The notes beneath the pieces are model-generated. The model had not been told where the DNA came from, ran no database searches, and saw only the letters and a list, made by a program, of their open reading frames with translations. From an uncultured Acetobacteraceae bacterium (lineage in GTDB: Bacteria > Pseudomonadota > Alphaproteobacteria > Acetobacterales > Acetobacteraceae), in contig CALGVL010000113.1 of assembly GCA_937930165.1 (NCBI GenBank), positions 1-17,621 of the forward strand: 17,621 nt of DNA. Direction: 5' to 3'. A program made the translations under genes and the position numbers. Positions within the stretch are counted from its first letter, which is position 1, and each line of letters opens with the position of its first letter. This document shows, piece by piece, positions 6,190 to 14,067 of this stretch.

Positions 6190-7067
6190 CCGCGTCCGCT
6201 CCTCGCCCGCTGCGCGGCGGGCGGCTGTTCCGTTTGCTGCGAGGGCGGCAGCTTCAGCACCAGCTTGTCCGGCTGACGCATATCGATGGCGGCCAGCGGC
6301 CGGTCGAGCAGCCCCTGCTTCGCATGCAGTTCCGCGAGACGGGCAATCGCTGCCACCTCATGCCCCTCGGGCAGCAGCACATCGGTGCCGTTGCGCAGGC
6401 GCAGGTTCCAGCGGCGCTCGCTGACGCGCACCAGGGCGTGGACGCGCTCCTGCACCGCGGGCTCGGTGGCCAGCAGGTCCACCATCGGCGCGGCGGCGCG
6501 CTCGGCGCCGGCGCCGACCACCAAGGGCAGGCGGCCGAAATCGCCGATGTTCTCGGTGGCGACGACCTTGCCCTCGCGGTCGATGACGGAGAAGCGGCCA
6601 TCGAGCTGCCAGATGGCGAAGGGGCGGCGCTCCTCGATCACCACGCGGATGGTGCCGGGCAGGTGCCGCTCCACGCGGGCGCGTTCGATCCAGGCGATCA
6701 TCTCCAGCCGCTCCTTCGCCTCCTGCGGGGAGAAGGCGAGGATCGGGTCGCCGCGGCGGACCGACAGCGCCTCCCGCACCAGTTCGGGCGGGGTGTTCTG
6801 GCTGCCCTCCAGCAGCACTTCCTGCACCGTCAGCCCGGCATTGCCGGCGATCTCCGCCGCGCCTTCCCAGGCCGAAGCGAGGTGGCCATAGGGATTCGCG
6901 GTCATGACCGCCACTGCCGCCGCGCCGACCAGGCCGGCGCCGATCACACCAAGCCCCGCCGGGCGCAGCAATCCGCGGCTCCGCCTCAGCCAGAGCCGCA
7001 GGCGGGAGGGACGTGCGGGGGCGCGCGCGGCGGAGCTACGCGAACGGCGGCTGGGTTCACGCGCCAT
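6186..7067 (-). CDS. ftsQ: Cell division protein FtsQ (DivIB family)
   Basis: FtsQ is a bitopic inner-membrane protein that links the cytoplasmic divisome to FtsL/FtsB and the septal synthase FtsW-FtsI. The 293-residue product has an Arg/Ser-rich cytoplasmic tail (1-36), one membrane segment (about 37-56, Gly/Ala/Val-rich), and a periplasmic POTRA domain (about 79-148), containing VQEVLLEGSQNTP and the end segment IRVVIEERRPFAIW. The beta domain follows, ending in a Gln/Pro-rich tail. Length and layout fit the family. The ATG at 7067 overlaps the end of ddl by 11 nt, the longest overlap in the cluster, and the stop overlaps ftsA. Sequence conservation in this family is low, so the context between ddl and ftsA adds much of the certainty. 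Confidence 0.95.
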   Translation of the reverse strand: MAREPSRRSRSSAARAPARPSRLRLWLRRSRGLLRPAGLGVIGAGLVGAAAVAVMTANPYGHLASAWEGAAEIAGNAGLTVQEVLLEGSQNTPPELVREALSVRRGDPILAFSPQEAKERLEMIAWIERARVERHLPGTIRVVIEERRPFAIWQLDGRFSVIDREGKVVATENIGDFGRLPLVVGAGAERAAAPMVDLLATEPAVQERVHALVRVSERRWNLRLRNGTDVLLPEGHEVAAIARLAELHAKQGLLDRPLAAIDMRQPDKLVLKLPPSQQTEQPPAAQRARSGRG

Positions 7068-7977
7068 GGCGGGCCTGCTCCACCATCCAGGCGCAGAGGG
7101 CGGGGAAGGGGATGCCGCAATGCGCCGCCTGTTCCGGCACCAGGCTGGTGCGCGTCATGCCAGGCTGGGTGTTCACCTCCAGCAGCACCAGCCGGCCGGG
7201 CTCGCCTGCCGTGTCGTCGTAGCGGAAATCAGCGCGGGAGACGCCGCGGCAGCCCAGTGCCCGATGCGCTGCGACGGCCACCTCCATCGCCTGCGCCGCG
7301 GCGTCGGGATGCACCGGCGCGGGGATCATGTGGCGGCTGCCGCCATCGGCGTATTTCGCCTCGTAGTCGTAGAAGGCGAGATGGGTGGCGATCTCGGTGA
7401 CGGCCAGCGCCCGGTCGCCCATCACGGCGACGGTCAGCTCGCGGCCGGGGATGTAGGGCTCCACCATGATGCGCGGGCCATAGGTCCAGTCCCGCGCGAT
7501 GGCGGCGCGGCGGTTGTCGCCGCCGCGGATGATGGTGACGCCGACCGAGGAGCCCTCGTTCAGCGGCTTCACCACATAGGGCAGGGGCAGCGGGTCGGCG
7601 GCTTCCAGCTCCTCCGGCGTCACCAGCCGGTGTTGAGCAAGCGGCAGGCCGGCGGCGGCGAACATCGCCTTGGCCGCCACCTTGTCCATGGCGAGGGCGG
7701 AAGCGCGCAGGCCGGACCCCGTATAGGGAATACCGAGCCAGTCCAGCACGCCCTGGATGCAGCCATCCTCGCCATAGCGGCCGTGCAGGGTGTTGAACAC
7801 CACATCCGGCTTCGCATCCTGCAGCGCGGCGATGACCGCGGCGAGATCGGCCCCGACCTCGACCGGCAACACGGTGAAGCCGGCCTCGCGCAGCGCGGCG
7901 ATGCATTGCGTGCCGGAGGCGAGGCTGACCTCGCGCTCGGCCGAGATGCCGCCATAGAGAACCGCGACGCGCTTCAT
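7057..7977 (-). CDS. ddl: D-alanine--D-alanine ligase
   Basis: Ddl joins two D-Ala molecules with ATP; the dipeptide is then added by MurF. The 306-residue ATP-grasp protein starts MKRVAVLYGGISAEREVSL, with the Glu of the first substrate-binding motif. The motifs HGRYGEDGCIQG, PYTGSG, KPLNEGSSVGV (ATP binding), YEAKYADGGSRH (omega loop) and EVNTQPGMT (metal and D-Ala binding) appear in the right order. The Tyr in the omega loop and the conserved Glu point to D-Ala-D-Ala and not D-Ala-D-lactate specificity. The frame is open to 8025, but the extra residues lie inside murB and are not family-like; ATG 7977 overlaps the murB stop by 4 nt and matches the normal N-terminus. In E. coli the gene at this position is ddlB. 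Confidence 0.97.
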   Translation of the reverse strand: MKRVAVLYGGISAEREVSLASGTQCIAALREAGFTVLPVEVGADLAAVIAALQDAKPDVVFNTLHGRYGEDGCIQGVLDWLGIPYTGSGLRASALAMDKVAAKAMFAAAGLPLAQHRLVTPEELEAADPLPLPYVVKPLNEGSSVGVTIIRGGDNRRAAIARDWTYGPRIMVEPYIPGRELTVAVMGDRALAVTEIATHLAFYDYEAKYADGGSRHMIPAPVHPDAAAQAMEVAVAAHRALGCRGVSRADFRYDDTAGEPGRLVLLEVNTQPGMTRTSLVPEQAAHCGIPFPALCAWMVEQARHGA

Positions 7978-8894
7978 TGCCCGGTCGTCCCGCCGGCCGG
8001 AAGGCCGATCCGCCTGATTTCCCATTCCAGTGCGATGCCGCTTTTCGCCTGCACGCGGGCGCGGACCTCCTCGCCCAGCGCCTCCAGATCCGCTGCCGTC
8101 GCCTGGCCGGTATTGATGAGGAAGTTGCAGTGCTTCTCGCTGACCTGCGCGCCGCCATGGACAAGGCCACGGCAGCCGGCGGAGTCGATCAGCTCCCAGG
8201 CCTTGTGGCCCGGTGGGTTCTTGAAGGTGGAGCCGCCGGTGCGGGCGCGGACGGGCTGTGTTGCCTCCCGCTCCACGCGGATCTGCTGCATGCGCGCGGC
8301 GATGGCCTGCCTGTCGCCGGGTGTGGCGCGGAAGCGGGCGCGGATCACCACGGCGCCTTCCGGCAGGGCGGCATGACGATAGGCGAAGGCGAAGGCTTCC
8401 GCGGGCAGGCGCTGCACGCCGCGCGGCGTGGCGACCTCCGCCCAGTCCAGCACATCCTTCACCTCGGCGCCGTAGGCCCCGGCATTCATGGCGACGGCGC
8501 CGCCGATGCTGCCCGGGATGCCGCAGAGGAATTCCAGCCCGCTCAGCCCCGCCGCCGCCGCATGTTCCGCCACGGTCACGTCCAGCGCCGCCGCGCCGGC
8601 GACGAGGCCATCAGCCTCCACGCTGACGCCGCCGAAGCCCCCGCCGAGCCGCACCACCACACCCGGCAGCCCGCCATCACGTATAATGAGGTTGGAGGCG
8701 GCGCCGATGACGGTCAGCGGCATGCCCGCCGGCAGGTCGCGCAGCAGCGTGACCAGATCCTCGGCATCCGCCGGCCGCACCAGCCACTCGGCCGGCCCGC
8801 CGACGCGGAACCAGGTAAAGGGCGCCAGGATCGCGCCGGCCTGGACGCGGCCGCGGATGGAGGGGATGGCGTGCTCGACCATGCGCGCGCTCAT
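7974..8894 (-). CDS. murB: UDP-N-acetylenolpyruvoylglucosamine reductase MurB
   Basis: MurB is the FAD enzyme that reduces UDP-GlcNAc-enolpyruvate to UDP-MurNAc with NADPH in the cytoplasm. The 306-residue product contains FRVGGPAEW (FAD domain), IGAASNLIIRDGG, and CGIPGSIGGAVAMNAGAYG, the family hallmark. The substrate domain has FAYRHA with the conserved Arg, GGSTFKNP with the catalytic Ser, and a final ALEWEIRRIG with the conserved Glu. It is a type II (short) MurB. The open frame runs far upstream to 9767, but that part is a shadow of murC. ATG 8894 overlaps the murC stop by 4 nt; an in-frame ATG at 8882 is an alternative. Its stop overlaps the ddl start, so translation is probably coupled through murC-murB-ddl. 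Confidence 0.96.
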   Translation of the reverse strand: MSARMVEHAIPSIRGRVQAGAILAPFTWFRVGGPAEWLVRPADAEDLVTLLRDLPAGMPLTVIGAASNLIIRDGGLPGVVVRLGGGFGGVSVEADGLVAGAAALDVTVAEHAAAAGLSGLEFLCGIPGSIGGAVAMNAGAYGAEVKDVLDWAEVATPRGVQRLPAEAFAFAYRHAALPEGAVVIRARFRATPGDRQAIAARMQQIRVEREATQPVRARTGGSTFKNPPGHKAWELIDSAGCRGLVHGGAQVSEKHCNFLINTGQATAADLEALGEEVRARVQAKSGIALEWEIRRIGLPAGGTTGQ

Positions 8895-10339
8895 GCCCCG
8901 GTGCGGCGGAGCGGCGTCACGATGCCGCTCCCCGGCTTCTGCAGGCTGGCAAGCTGTTCCGGCAGCGCATGCGCCCAATTGGTGATGCTGCCGGCGCCGA
9001 GGCAGACGACGTAATCGCCCGGCTTGGCGATGGCGGCCACCATCTCCGCCAGGCTCTCCGGCCCCGGCAGCGGCACCACGCTGCGATGCCCGCGGGCGCG
9101 CAGCCCGTCCACCAGCGCATCCTTGTCCATGCCCTCGATCGGGCTTTCCCCGGCCGCATAGACATCGGCAACGATGACGGTGCCCGCATCGTTCATGCAG
9201 GTGCAGAAATCCTCGAACAGGCTGGCGAGGCGGCTGTAGCGGTGCGGCTGTACCACCGCGATCACGTCGCGCGCCCCGGCCTGCCGCGCCGCCTTCAGCA
9301 CCGCGGCGATCTCCACCGGATGGTGGCCGTAATCGTCGATGATCGTGACGCCGCCTGCCTCGCCGACGCGGGTGAAGCGCCGCTTCACGCCCTTGAAGCC
9401 GGCGAGCGCGGTGCGGATGGTCTGCTCGTCGACATCCATCTCGATGCCGACCGCGATGGCGGCCAGCGCGTTCTGGACATTGTGCTGGCCGAGCATCGGC
9501 AGGCGAAAGGGCTTCATCGTCCGGCTGCGCCCGGTCAGGCGGTCCTGCACCGAAACCTCGAAGGTCGCGCCCATGCGGTCGGTCAGCACCCTCTCCGCCC
9601 GCACATCCGCCTGGGGGGAGAAGCCATAGGTGACCAGCCGCCGGTCCAGGCGCGGGATCATCGCCTGCACCTCCGGATGGTCCAGGCAGAGCACCGCGAA
9701 GCCGTAGAAGGGGATGTTGGAGACGAATTGGGCGTAGCCCTCCTTCATCGCCTCCGCCGTGCCCCAATGGTCCAGATGCTCCGGATCCATGTTGGTGACG
9801 ATGGCGACGACCGAGGGCAGGCGCAGGAAGCTGCCATCGCTCTCATCCGCCTCCACCACCATCCAGTCGCCGGCGCCGAGCCGGGTGTTGGTGCCATAGG
9901 CATTGACGATGCCGCCATTGATGACGGTGGGGTCGAGCTTCGCCGCCTCCAGCACCGCCGCGACCAGGCTGGTGGTGGTGGTCTTGCCATGGGTGCCGCC
10001 GACGGCGATGGACCATTTCAGCCGCATCAGCTCGGCCAGCATCTCGGCCCGGCGCACCACCGGGATCAGCCGCTGGCGCGCCGCCTGGACCTCCGGATTG
10101 TCCTTCTTCACCGCCGTCGAGACGACGACGACCTGGGCGCCGCCCAGATTCTCGGCGTCATGCCCGATCATCACCGGGATGCCGGCCTCGCGCAGCCGGG
10201 CGACATTGTAGCCCTCGGCGATGTCGCTGCCCTGCACCTGGTAGCCCAGGTTGTGCAGCACCTCGGCGATGCCGGACATGCCGATGCCGCCGATGCCGAC
10301 GAAATGGATGGGACCGATGGAGAGCGGCAGGGCGCGCAT
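8891..10339 (-). CDS. murC: UDP-N-acetylmuramate--L-alanine ligase MurC
   Basis: MurC adds L-Ala to UDP-MurNAc, the first amino acid of the stem peptide, using ATP in the cytoplasm. The 482-residue product has the Rossmann start HFVGIGGIGMSGIAEVL (12-28), the P-loop GTHGKTTTT (115-123), the central motif EADESDGSFL, and YGHHPVEIAA with the conserved His pair in the C-terminal domain. The His in the P-loop distinguishes MurC from MurD/E/F, and the length is normal for proteobacteria. The ATG at 10339 overlaps the murG stop by one base (TGATG), and the stop overlaps murB by 4 nt. Placement between murG and murB is the usual dcw order. Confidence 0.98.
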   Translation of the reverse strand: MRALPLSIGPIHFVGIGGIGMSGIAEVLHNLGYQVQGSDIAEGYNVARLREAGIPVMIGHDAENLGGAQVVVVSTAVKKDNPEVQAARQRLIPVVRRAEMLAELMRLKWSIAVGGTHGKTTTTSLVAAVLEAAKLDPTVINGGIVNAYGTNTRLGAGDWMVVEADESDGSFLRLPSVVAIVTNMDPEHLDHWGTAEAMKEGYAQFVSNIPFYGFAVLCLDHPEVQAMIPRLDRRLVTYGFSPQADVRAERVLTDRMGATFEVSVQDRLTGRSRTMKPFRLPMLGQHNVQNALAAIAVGIEMDVDEQTIRTALAGFKGVKRRFTRVGEAGGVTIIDDYGHHPVEIAAVLKAARQAGARDVIAVVQPHRYSRLASLFEDFCTCMNDAGTVIVADVYAAGESPIEGMDKDALVDGLRARGHRSVVPLPGPESLAEMVAAIAKPGDYVVCLGAGSITNWAHALPEQLASLQKPGSGIVTPLRRTGA

Positions 10340-11466
10340 CAGTGGGACACCTGTTCGGTCCGGCTGCGGACCAGGGAGAGGACGAGATCGGCGAGGCGCT
10401 TCGCCGCCTCCGGCTGCGCTAGCCGCGCCGCCGCGGCGGCAGTGGCGGCCAGCGTGGCCGGATCGGCGAGCAGGGTGGCGAGCCGGGCGGAGAGCGTCGC
10501 GGGGGTGAATTCCGGCTGCCGCAGGATCCAGGCGGCGCCGGCCTCGGCCAGCGCGCGGGCGTTGGCGTCCTGGTGGTCGTCGATGGCGTGCGGCAGCGGC
10601 ACCAGCAGGGCCGGGCGGCCGGCGCAGGCCAGTTCCGCCACCGTGCCGGCCCCGGCGCGCGAGACCACCAGATGCGCCATGGCAAGCCGCCCGGCGACAT
10701 CCGGGAAGAAGGGCGAAAGCTCCGCCGGCACGCCGGCGGCGTCATAGGCCGCGCGGACGCGGTTCAGGTCCTCCGGCCGGCATTGCTGCGCCACCACCAG
10801 GCGCTTGCGCAGCGCCGGCGGCAGGGCGGCGACGGCCTCCGGCACCACATCGGCGAAGATGCGGGCACCGAGCGAGCCGCCCAGGACCAGCAACCGCAGC
10901 GCCCCATCCGGGGCGACGTAATCCCGGCCCGCCAGCGCTGCGAGGGCCGGCCGCACCGGATTTCCCACCACCACCGTATGTGCCCCGCGCGGGACGGCGC
11001 GGGTATCCGCGAAGGACAGGGCGAGCCGGTCGGCACGCGGCGCCAGCAGCCGGTTGGCGCGGCCGAGCACGGCATTCTGCTCGTGCAGCACCGTCACCGG
11101 CCGGCGGCCGAGCATGGTCAGCGCCGCGATCAGCGGCGGCACGCTGGGATAGCCGCCGAAGCCCACTCCCGCCGCGGCGCGCAGGCGGCGCAGCAGCCCG
11201 CGCGCCTGCACCGTGCCGGCGGCCAGCGCCACCGCGCCCTTCGCCGCCCGCAGCGCGCCGCGGCCGGACAGGCCGGAGCCCCGCAGCACGAAGCGCTCGG
11301 CATTCGCAAAGGCGGCGCTGTCGAAGGCGGTGGAGCGCGCATCGGTCATCAGCGCCACCCGTTCCCCGCGGGCCAGCAGCTCGGTCGCCAGCGCCTCGGC
11401 GGGAAAGAGGTGCCCGCCGGTGCCGCCGGCCGCGATGACGATGGGATCCACGGCGGGGCCTCTCAT
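10339..11466 (-). CDS. murG: Lipid II synthase MurG (undecaprenyl-PP-MurNAc-pentapeptide GlcNAc transferase)
   Basis: MurG is the peripheral inner-membrane glycosyltransferase that adds GlcNAc to lipid I, giving lipid II. The 375-residue GT-B protein shows IAAGGTGGHLFPAEALA near the N-terminus, GFGGYPSVPP, HEQNAVLGRANRLLA, LVLGGSLGA at the start of the C-terminal domain, and SRAGAGTVAE plus PHAIDDHQ, which bind UDP-GlcNAc. The ATG at 11466 has a GGAGGG ribosome site 4 nt upstream, but that site is inside a hairpin. A GTG at 11451 (codon 6) gives a start closer to the usual length before PIVIAAGG and has AGAGG 7 nt upstream, so either start is possible. It is separated from ftsW by 52 nt, the only gap in the upper cluster, and overlaps murC by one base. 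Confidence 0.97.
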   Translation of the reverse strand: MRGPAVDPIVIAAGGTGGHLFPAEALATELLARGERVALMTDARSTAFDSAAFANAERFVLRGSGLSGRGALRAAKGAVALAAGTVQARGLLRRLRAAAGVGFGGYPSVPPLIAALTMLGRRPVTVLHEQNAVLGRANRLLAPRADRLALSFADTRAVPRGAHTVVVGNPVRPALAALAGRDYVAPDGALRLLVLGGSLGARIFADVVPEAVAALPPALRKRLVVAQQCRPEDLNRVRAAYDAAGVPAELSPFFPDVAGRLAMAHLVVSRAGAGTVAELACAGRPALLVPLPHAIDDHQDANARALAEAGAAWILRQPEFTPATLSARLATLLADPATLAATAAAAARLAQPEAAKRLADLVLSLVRSRTEQVSH

Positions 11467-11467
11467 A

Positions 11468-11492
11468 CCGCCCTCCGGCCGCTGGAGGGCGG
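11468..11492 (-). promoter_or_regulatory. RBS-sequestering hairpin upstream of murG
   Basis: The arms 11468-11476 (CCGCCCTCC) and 11484-11492 (GGAGGGCGG) are perfectly complementary around a 7-nt loop. In minus-strand mRNA the second arm contains the GGAGGG ribosome site of murG and ends one base before its ATG. Part of that arm (11472-11478) can instead pair over 7 bp with 11496-11502, giving a competing structure. No T-run follows, so it is not a terminator. A role in coupling murG translation to ftsW translation is inferred. Confidence 0.5.
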
Positions 11493-11518
11493 AGTCCGGA
11501 GGCGTGACTCGGCGGGCC

Positions 11519-12697
11519 TCATGACGCCTCCTCCGAACGCAGGCCGCGCCGCCGCGTCAGCGCCAGCAGCATCCCCATGCCGAGGGCGATCGCCAGCACC
11601 GAGGAGCCACCATAGGAGACGAAGGGCAAGGTCATGCCCTTGGTCGGGATCAGGTGCAGGGAGGAGGCCATGTTGACGAAGGCCTGCAGCCCGAACTGCG
11701 CCAGCAGGCCGGTGGCGGCCAGCACCACGAACATGTCGTGCTCCGCCAGCAGCCGCACCAGGCCGCGCACCACGACGAAGGCGAAGAGCAGCAGGATGAC
11801 CAGGCAGATAACGAAGCCGAACTCCTCCCCGGCCACGGCGAAGACGAAATCGGCATGTGCGTCCGGCAGCACGTTCTTCACCCGGCCCTCGCCCGGCCCG
11901 CGGCCGAACAGCCCGCCATGGCCAAAGGCTTCCAACGCCTTCGTGATCTGGAAGGTGTCGCCGGAGGAGGGATCGAGGAAGCGGTCCACGCGGCTGCGCA
12001 CATGCGGCAGGGCGAAATAGGCGCCGATGCCGCCGGCCACCGCCAGCAGGCCCAAACTGATCACCAGCACCAGGTTCAGCCCGGCGACAAAAAACTGCAC
12101 CAGGCAAACCGACAGCACCACCAGCAACATGCCGATGTCGGGCTGCGATTTCAGGATCAGTGCGACGATGCCAAGCAGCACCAACGCCAGGCCCGGCCAG
12201 ACATAGCTCCCATGCAGAAGGCCATGGCGGGAGGGCATGGCGGCCGCCCGGGCCGCCGCGGCCTTGCCTTCCGCCAGCAGCCAGGCCGTCACCACGGCGA
12301 AGCAGGGCTTGAGGAATTCCGATGGCTGCATGGTGCCGAGCAGCGGGAGGACCAGCCAGCGTCGCGCGCCCTTGGTTTCGAAGCCGATCACCAGCGTCGC
12401 CGCCGTCAGCACCAGGGCGCCCAGGCAGCCCAGCAGCGCCAGCCGCCGCACCGCGCGCGGCGAGAGCAGCGAGACGCCCACCATCAGCGCCGCCGCGAGG
12501 GCCAGGAACACCACCTGCTTGGCGAAGAGCAGCCCGCGCGCCGCCGAGCCGATGACGCGCTCCGCCACGGCCGGGCTTGCCGCCAGCATCATCACATAGC
12601 CGAAGCCGATCAGGGCCAGCAGCGCCGCCAGGGTCCAGCGGTCCACCGTCCACCACCAGCGGCCGAGGATGGAGGTATCGGCGCGTGAGACGGCCAT
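11519..12697 (-). CDS. ftsW: Septal peptidoglycan glycosyltransferase FtsW (SEDS family)
   Basis: FtsW is the multi-pass inner-membrane polymerase that works with FtsI at the septum, using lipid II. The 392-residue product is very hydrophobic, with about ten membrane segments. Between them are the family signatures: GDTFQITKALEAFGHGGLFG, then GRGPGEG and LPDAHADFVFAVAGEEFG with the conserved Asp of the periplasmic loop, and near the C-terminus NMASSLHLIPTKGMTLPFVS followed by YGGSS. A short cytoplasmic N-terminus precedes the first segment (about 20-40). The ATG at 12697 shares one base with the murD stop, and GGGGAGGG lies 7 nt upstream. RodA is the close alternative, but the murD-ftsW-murG context and the motif wording favour FtsW. 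The 52 nt that follow hold the murG hairpin. Confidence 0.97.
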   Translation of the reverse strand: MAVSRADTSILGRWWWTVDRWTLAALLALIGFGYVMMLAASPAVAERVIGSAARGLLFAKQVVFLALAAALMVGVSLLSPRAVRRLALLGCLGALVLTAATLVIGFETKGARRWLVLPLLGTMQPSEFLKPCFAVVTAWLLAEGKAAAARAAAMPSRHGLLHGSYVWPGLALVLLGIVALILKSQPDIGMLLVVLSVCLVQFFVAGLNLVLVISLGLLAVAGGIGAYFALPHVRSRVDRFLDPSSGDTFQITKALEAFGHGGLFGRGPGEGRVKNVLPDAHADFVFAVAGEEFGFVICLVILLLFAFVVVRGLVRLLAEHDMFVVLAATGLLAQFGLQAFVNMASSLHLIPTKGMTLPFVSYGGSSVLAIALGMGMLLALTRRRGLRSEEAS

Positions 12698-14067
12698 CAG
12701 GCGGCCCTCCCCATGGCGATGTCGCGGACAAGCTGGCGGAAGCGGTCGCCCCGCGCGTCGAAGCCGGAGAACTGGTCCCAGCTTGCGCAGGCGGGGGAGA
12801 GCAGCACCACCGGCGCGGCACCGGCGAGAGCGGCCTCGGCGGCCTGCGGCACCGCCTCCTCCAGCCGGCCCGCGACCAGATGCGGCACGCCATGCGCGGC
12901 GAGGGTCGTGGCCAGCACCGGGGCGTCGCGGCCGATCAGGAAGGCGCGGGCGATGCGCGGGAAAAGTGGCGCAAGGCTTTCGATGCCGCCCTCCTTCGCC
13001 AGGCCGCCGGCGATCCAGACCACGCGCTCATAGCTGGCCAGCGCGCGGGCGGCGCTGTCGGCATTGGTCGCCTTGCTGTCGTTGACGAAGCGGATGCCGG
13101 CGATCTCGCCTACCAATTCCTGCCGGTGCGGCAGGCCGGGATAGCTGCGCAACCCTTCCGCCACCTGCGCCCGGCTCAGGCCGAGATCGAGGGCACAGGC
13201 CGCCGCGGCGGCAGCGTTCTGGGCATTGTGGCTGCCGGGCAATGCAGGGGCCTCGGTCAGATCCAGGATCGGCCCGGCCTCGTCGCGCAGCAGCCGGCCT
13301 TCCGCCCAGATGCCGCCCGGCTGCGGGGCCATCCCCGATATGGGCACGCAGCGTCCCGGGATGGCGCCGCGCATTGCGCGGTTCCATGCATCATCCATGC
13401 CCAGCACGCCGAGATCCGCCGGCTGCTGCCGGGCAAAGATGCGCGCCTTCGCCGCGGCATAGCCCGCCATGTCGCCATGCCGGTCCAGATGGTCCGGCGA
13501 CAGATTGAGCATTACCCCCTGGTTGAATCGAACCTGATCGATTCGCTCCAACATATAGGACGACATTTCGAGGGCGTATACACCTTTCTCCCCCAAGATC
13601 TTGAGGGAGAGGGCCGCCGGCCCGAGATTCCCGCCCGCCTCGGCCGCTATTCCGGCGCTCTGCAGCAGGTGATGGATCAGGGCGGTGGTGGTGGACTTTC
13701 CATTGGTCCCGGTGACGCCGAGGAAGCGCGCCTCTGACCTCGCCGCCCGCACCGCGCGGAACAGGTACTCGACATCGCACAGCACCGGCCGTCCCGCCGC
13801 CCGCGCCGCCACCGCCGCTGGATGCGGCTGCGGCAGCAGATGCGGAATGCCGGGGGAGAGCAGCAGCGCATCCCAGCGGAACCCACCTGCTGCCGGATTG
13901 CCAAGGGACAGCCCCATCGCCTCCGCTGCCGCGCGGCTCTCCGGGCGGTCATCCCAGCAGGTGACTTCCGCGCCCCACTCGGCCAGGCGCAGCGCCGCCG
14001 GCAGCCCGGCCTTGCCGAGCCCGACCACCGCAATGCGCTCGCCGGAGAAGGGGCGGAAACCACTCAT
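12697..14067 (-). CDS. murD: UDP-N-acetylmuramoyl-L-alanine--D-glutamate ligase MurD
   Basis: MurD adds D-Glu to UDP-MurNAc-L-Ala with ATP in the cytoplasm. The 456-residue product has the Rossmann start IAVVGLGKAGLPAALRLAEW (12-31), SPGIP (71-75), the P-loop GTNGKSTTT (120-128), LEMSSYML, LNLSPDHLDRHG, GSHNAQNAAAA, NDSKATN, and a C-terminal LLSPACASWDQF-GF-RG-RF block typical of MurD. Length is normal. The ATG at 14067 overlaps the mraY stop by 4 nt, and the stop touches ftsW (TGATG). One patch, 13504-13596, uses many A/T-ending codons and carries a 7-bp inverted repeat; the encoded residues there are conserved, so this is a silent feature of the DNA. Confidence 0.97.
   Translation of the reverse strand: MSGFRPFSGERIAVVGLGKAGLPAALRLAEWGAEVTCWDDRPESRAAAEAMGLSLGNPAAGGFRWDALLLSPGIPHLLPQPHPAAVAARAAGRPVLCDVEYLFRAVRAARSEARFLGVTGTNGKSTTTALIHHLLQSAGIAAEAGGNLGPAALSLKILGEKGVYALEMSSYMLERIDQVRFNQGVMLNLSPDHLDRHGDMAGYAAAKARIFARQQPADLGVLGMDDAWNRAMRGAIPGRCVPISGMAPQPGGIWAEGRLLRDEAGPILDLTEAPALPGSHNAQNAAAAAACALDLGLSRAQVAEGLRSYPGLPHRQELVGEIAGIRFVNDSKATNADSAARALASYERVVWIAGGLAKEGGIESLAPLFPRIARAFLIGRDAPVLATTLAAHGVPHLVAGRLEEAVPQAAEAALAGAAPVVLLSPACASWDQFSGFDARGDRFRQLVRDIAMGRAA

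Noticed and set aside
7978..8025. Upstream start for ddl at 8025
   Set aside because: The extra 16 residues lie inside murB, are not family-like, and ATG 7977 overlaps the murB stop in the usual way.
7974..9767. Apparent 597-residue MurB with a long N-terminal extension
   Set aside because: The first ~290 residues are an out-of-frame reading of murC; family N-terminus and ATGA overlap place the start at 8894.
8969..10747. Long open frame on the plus strand (592 codons) opposite murC and murG
   Set aside because: It is antisense to two motif-verified genes, is rich in His/Arg/Ala/Gly as expected from the reverse of GC-ending codons, and has no recognisable domain.
12085..12100. Run of six T on the coding strand in ftsW as a possible programmed frameshift site
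   Set aside because: The frame before and after the run is continuous FtsW, and neither alternative frame gives a meaningful product.
11463..12893. Minus-strand open frame of 476 codons over ftsW
   Set aside because: It is in a different frame from the FtsW product and lacks membrane-protein character or motifs.
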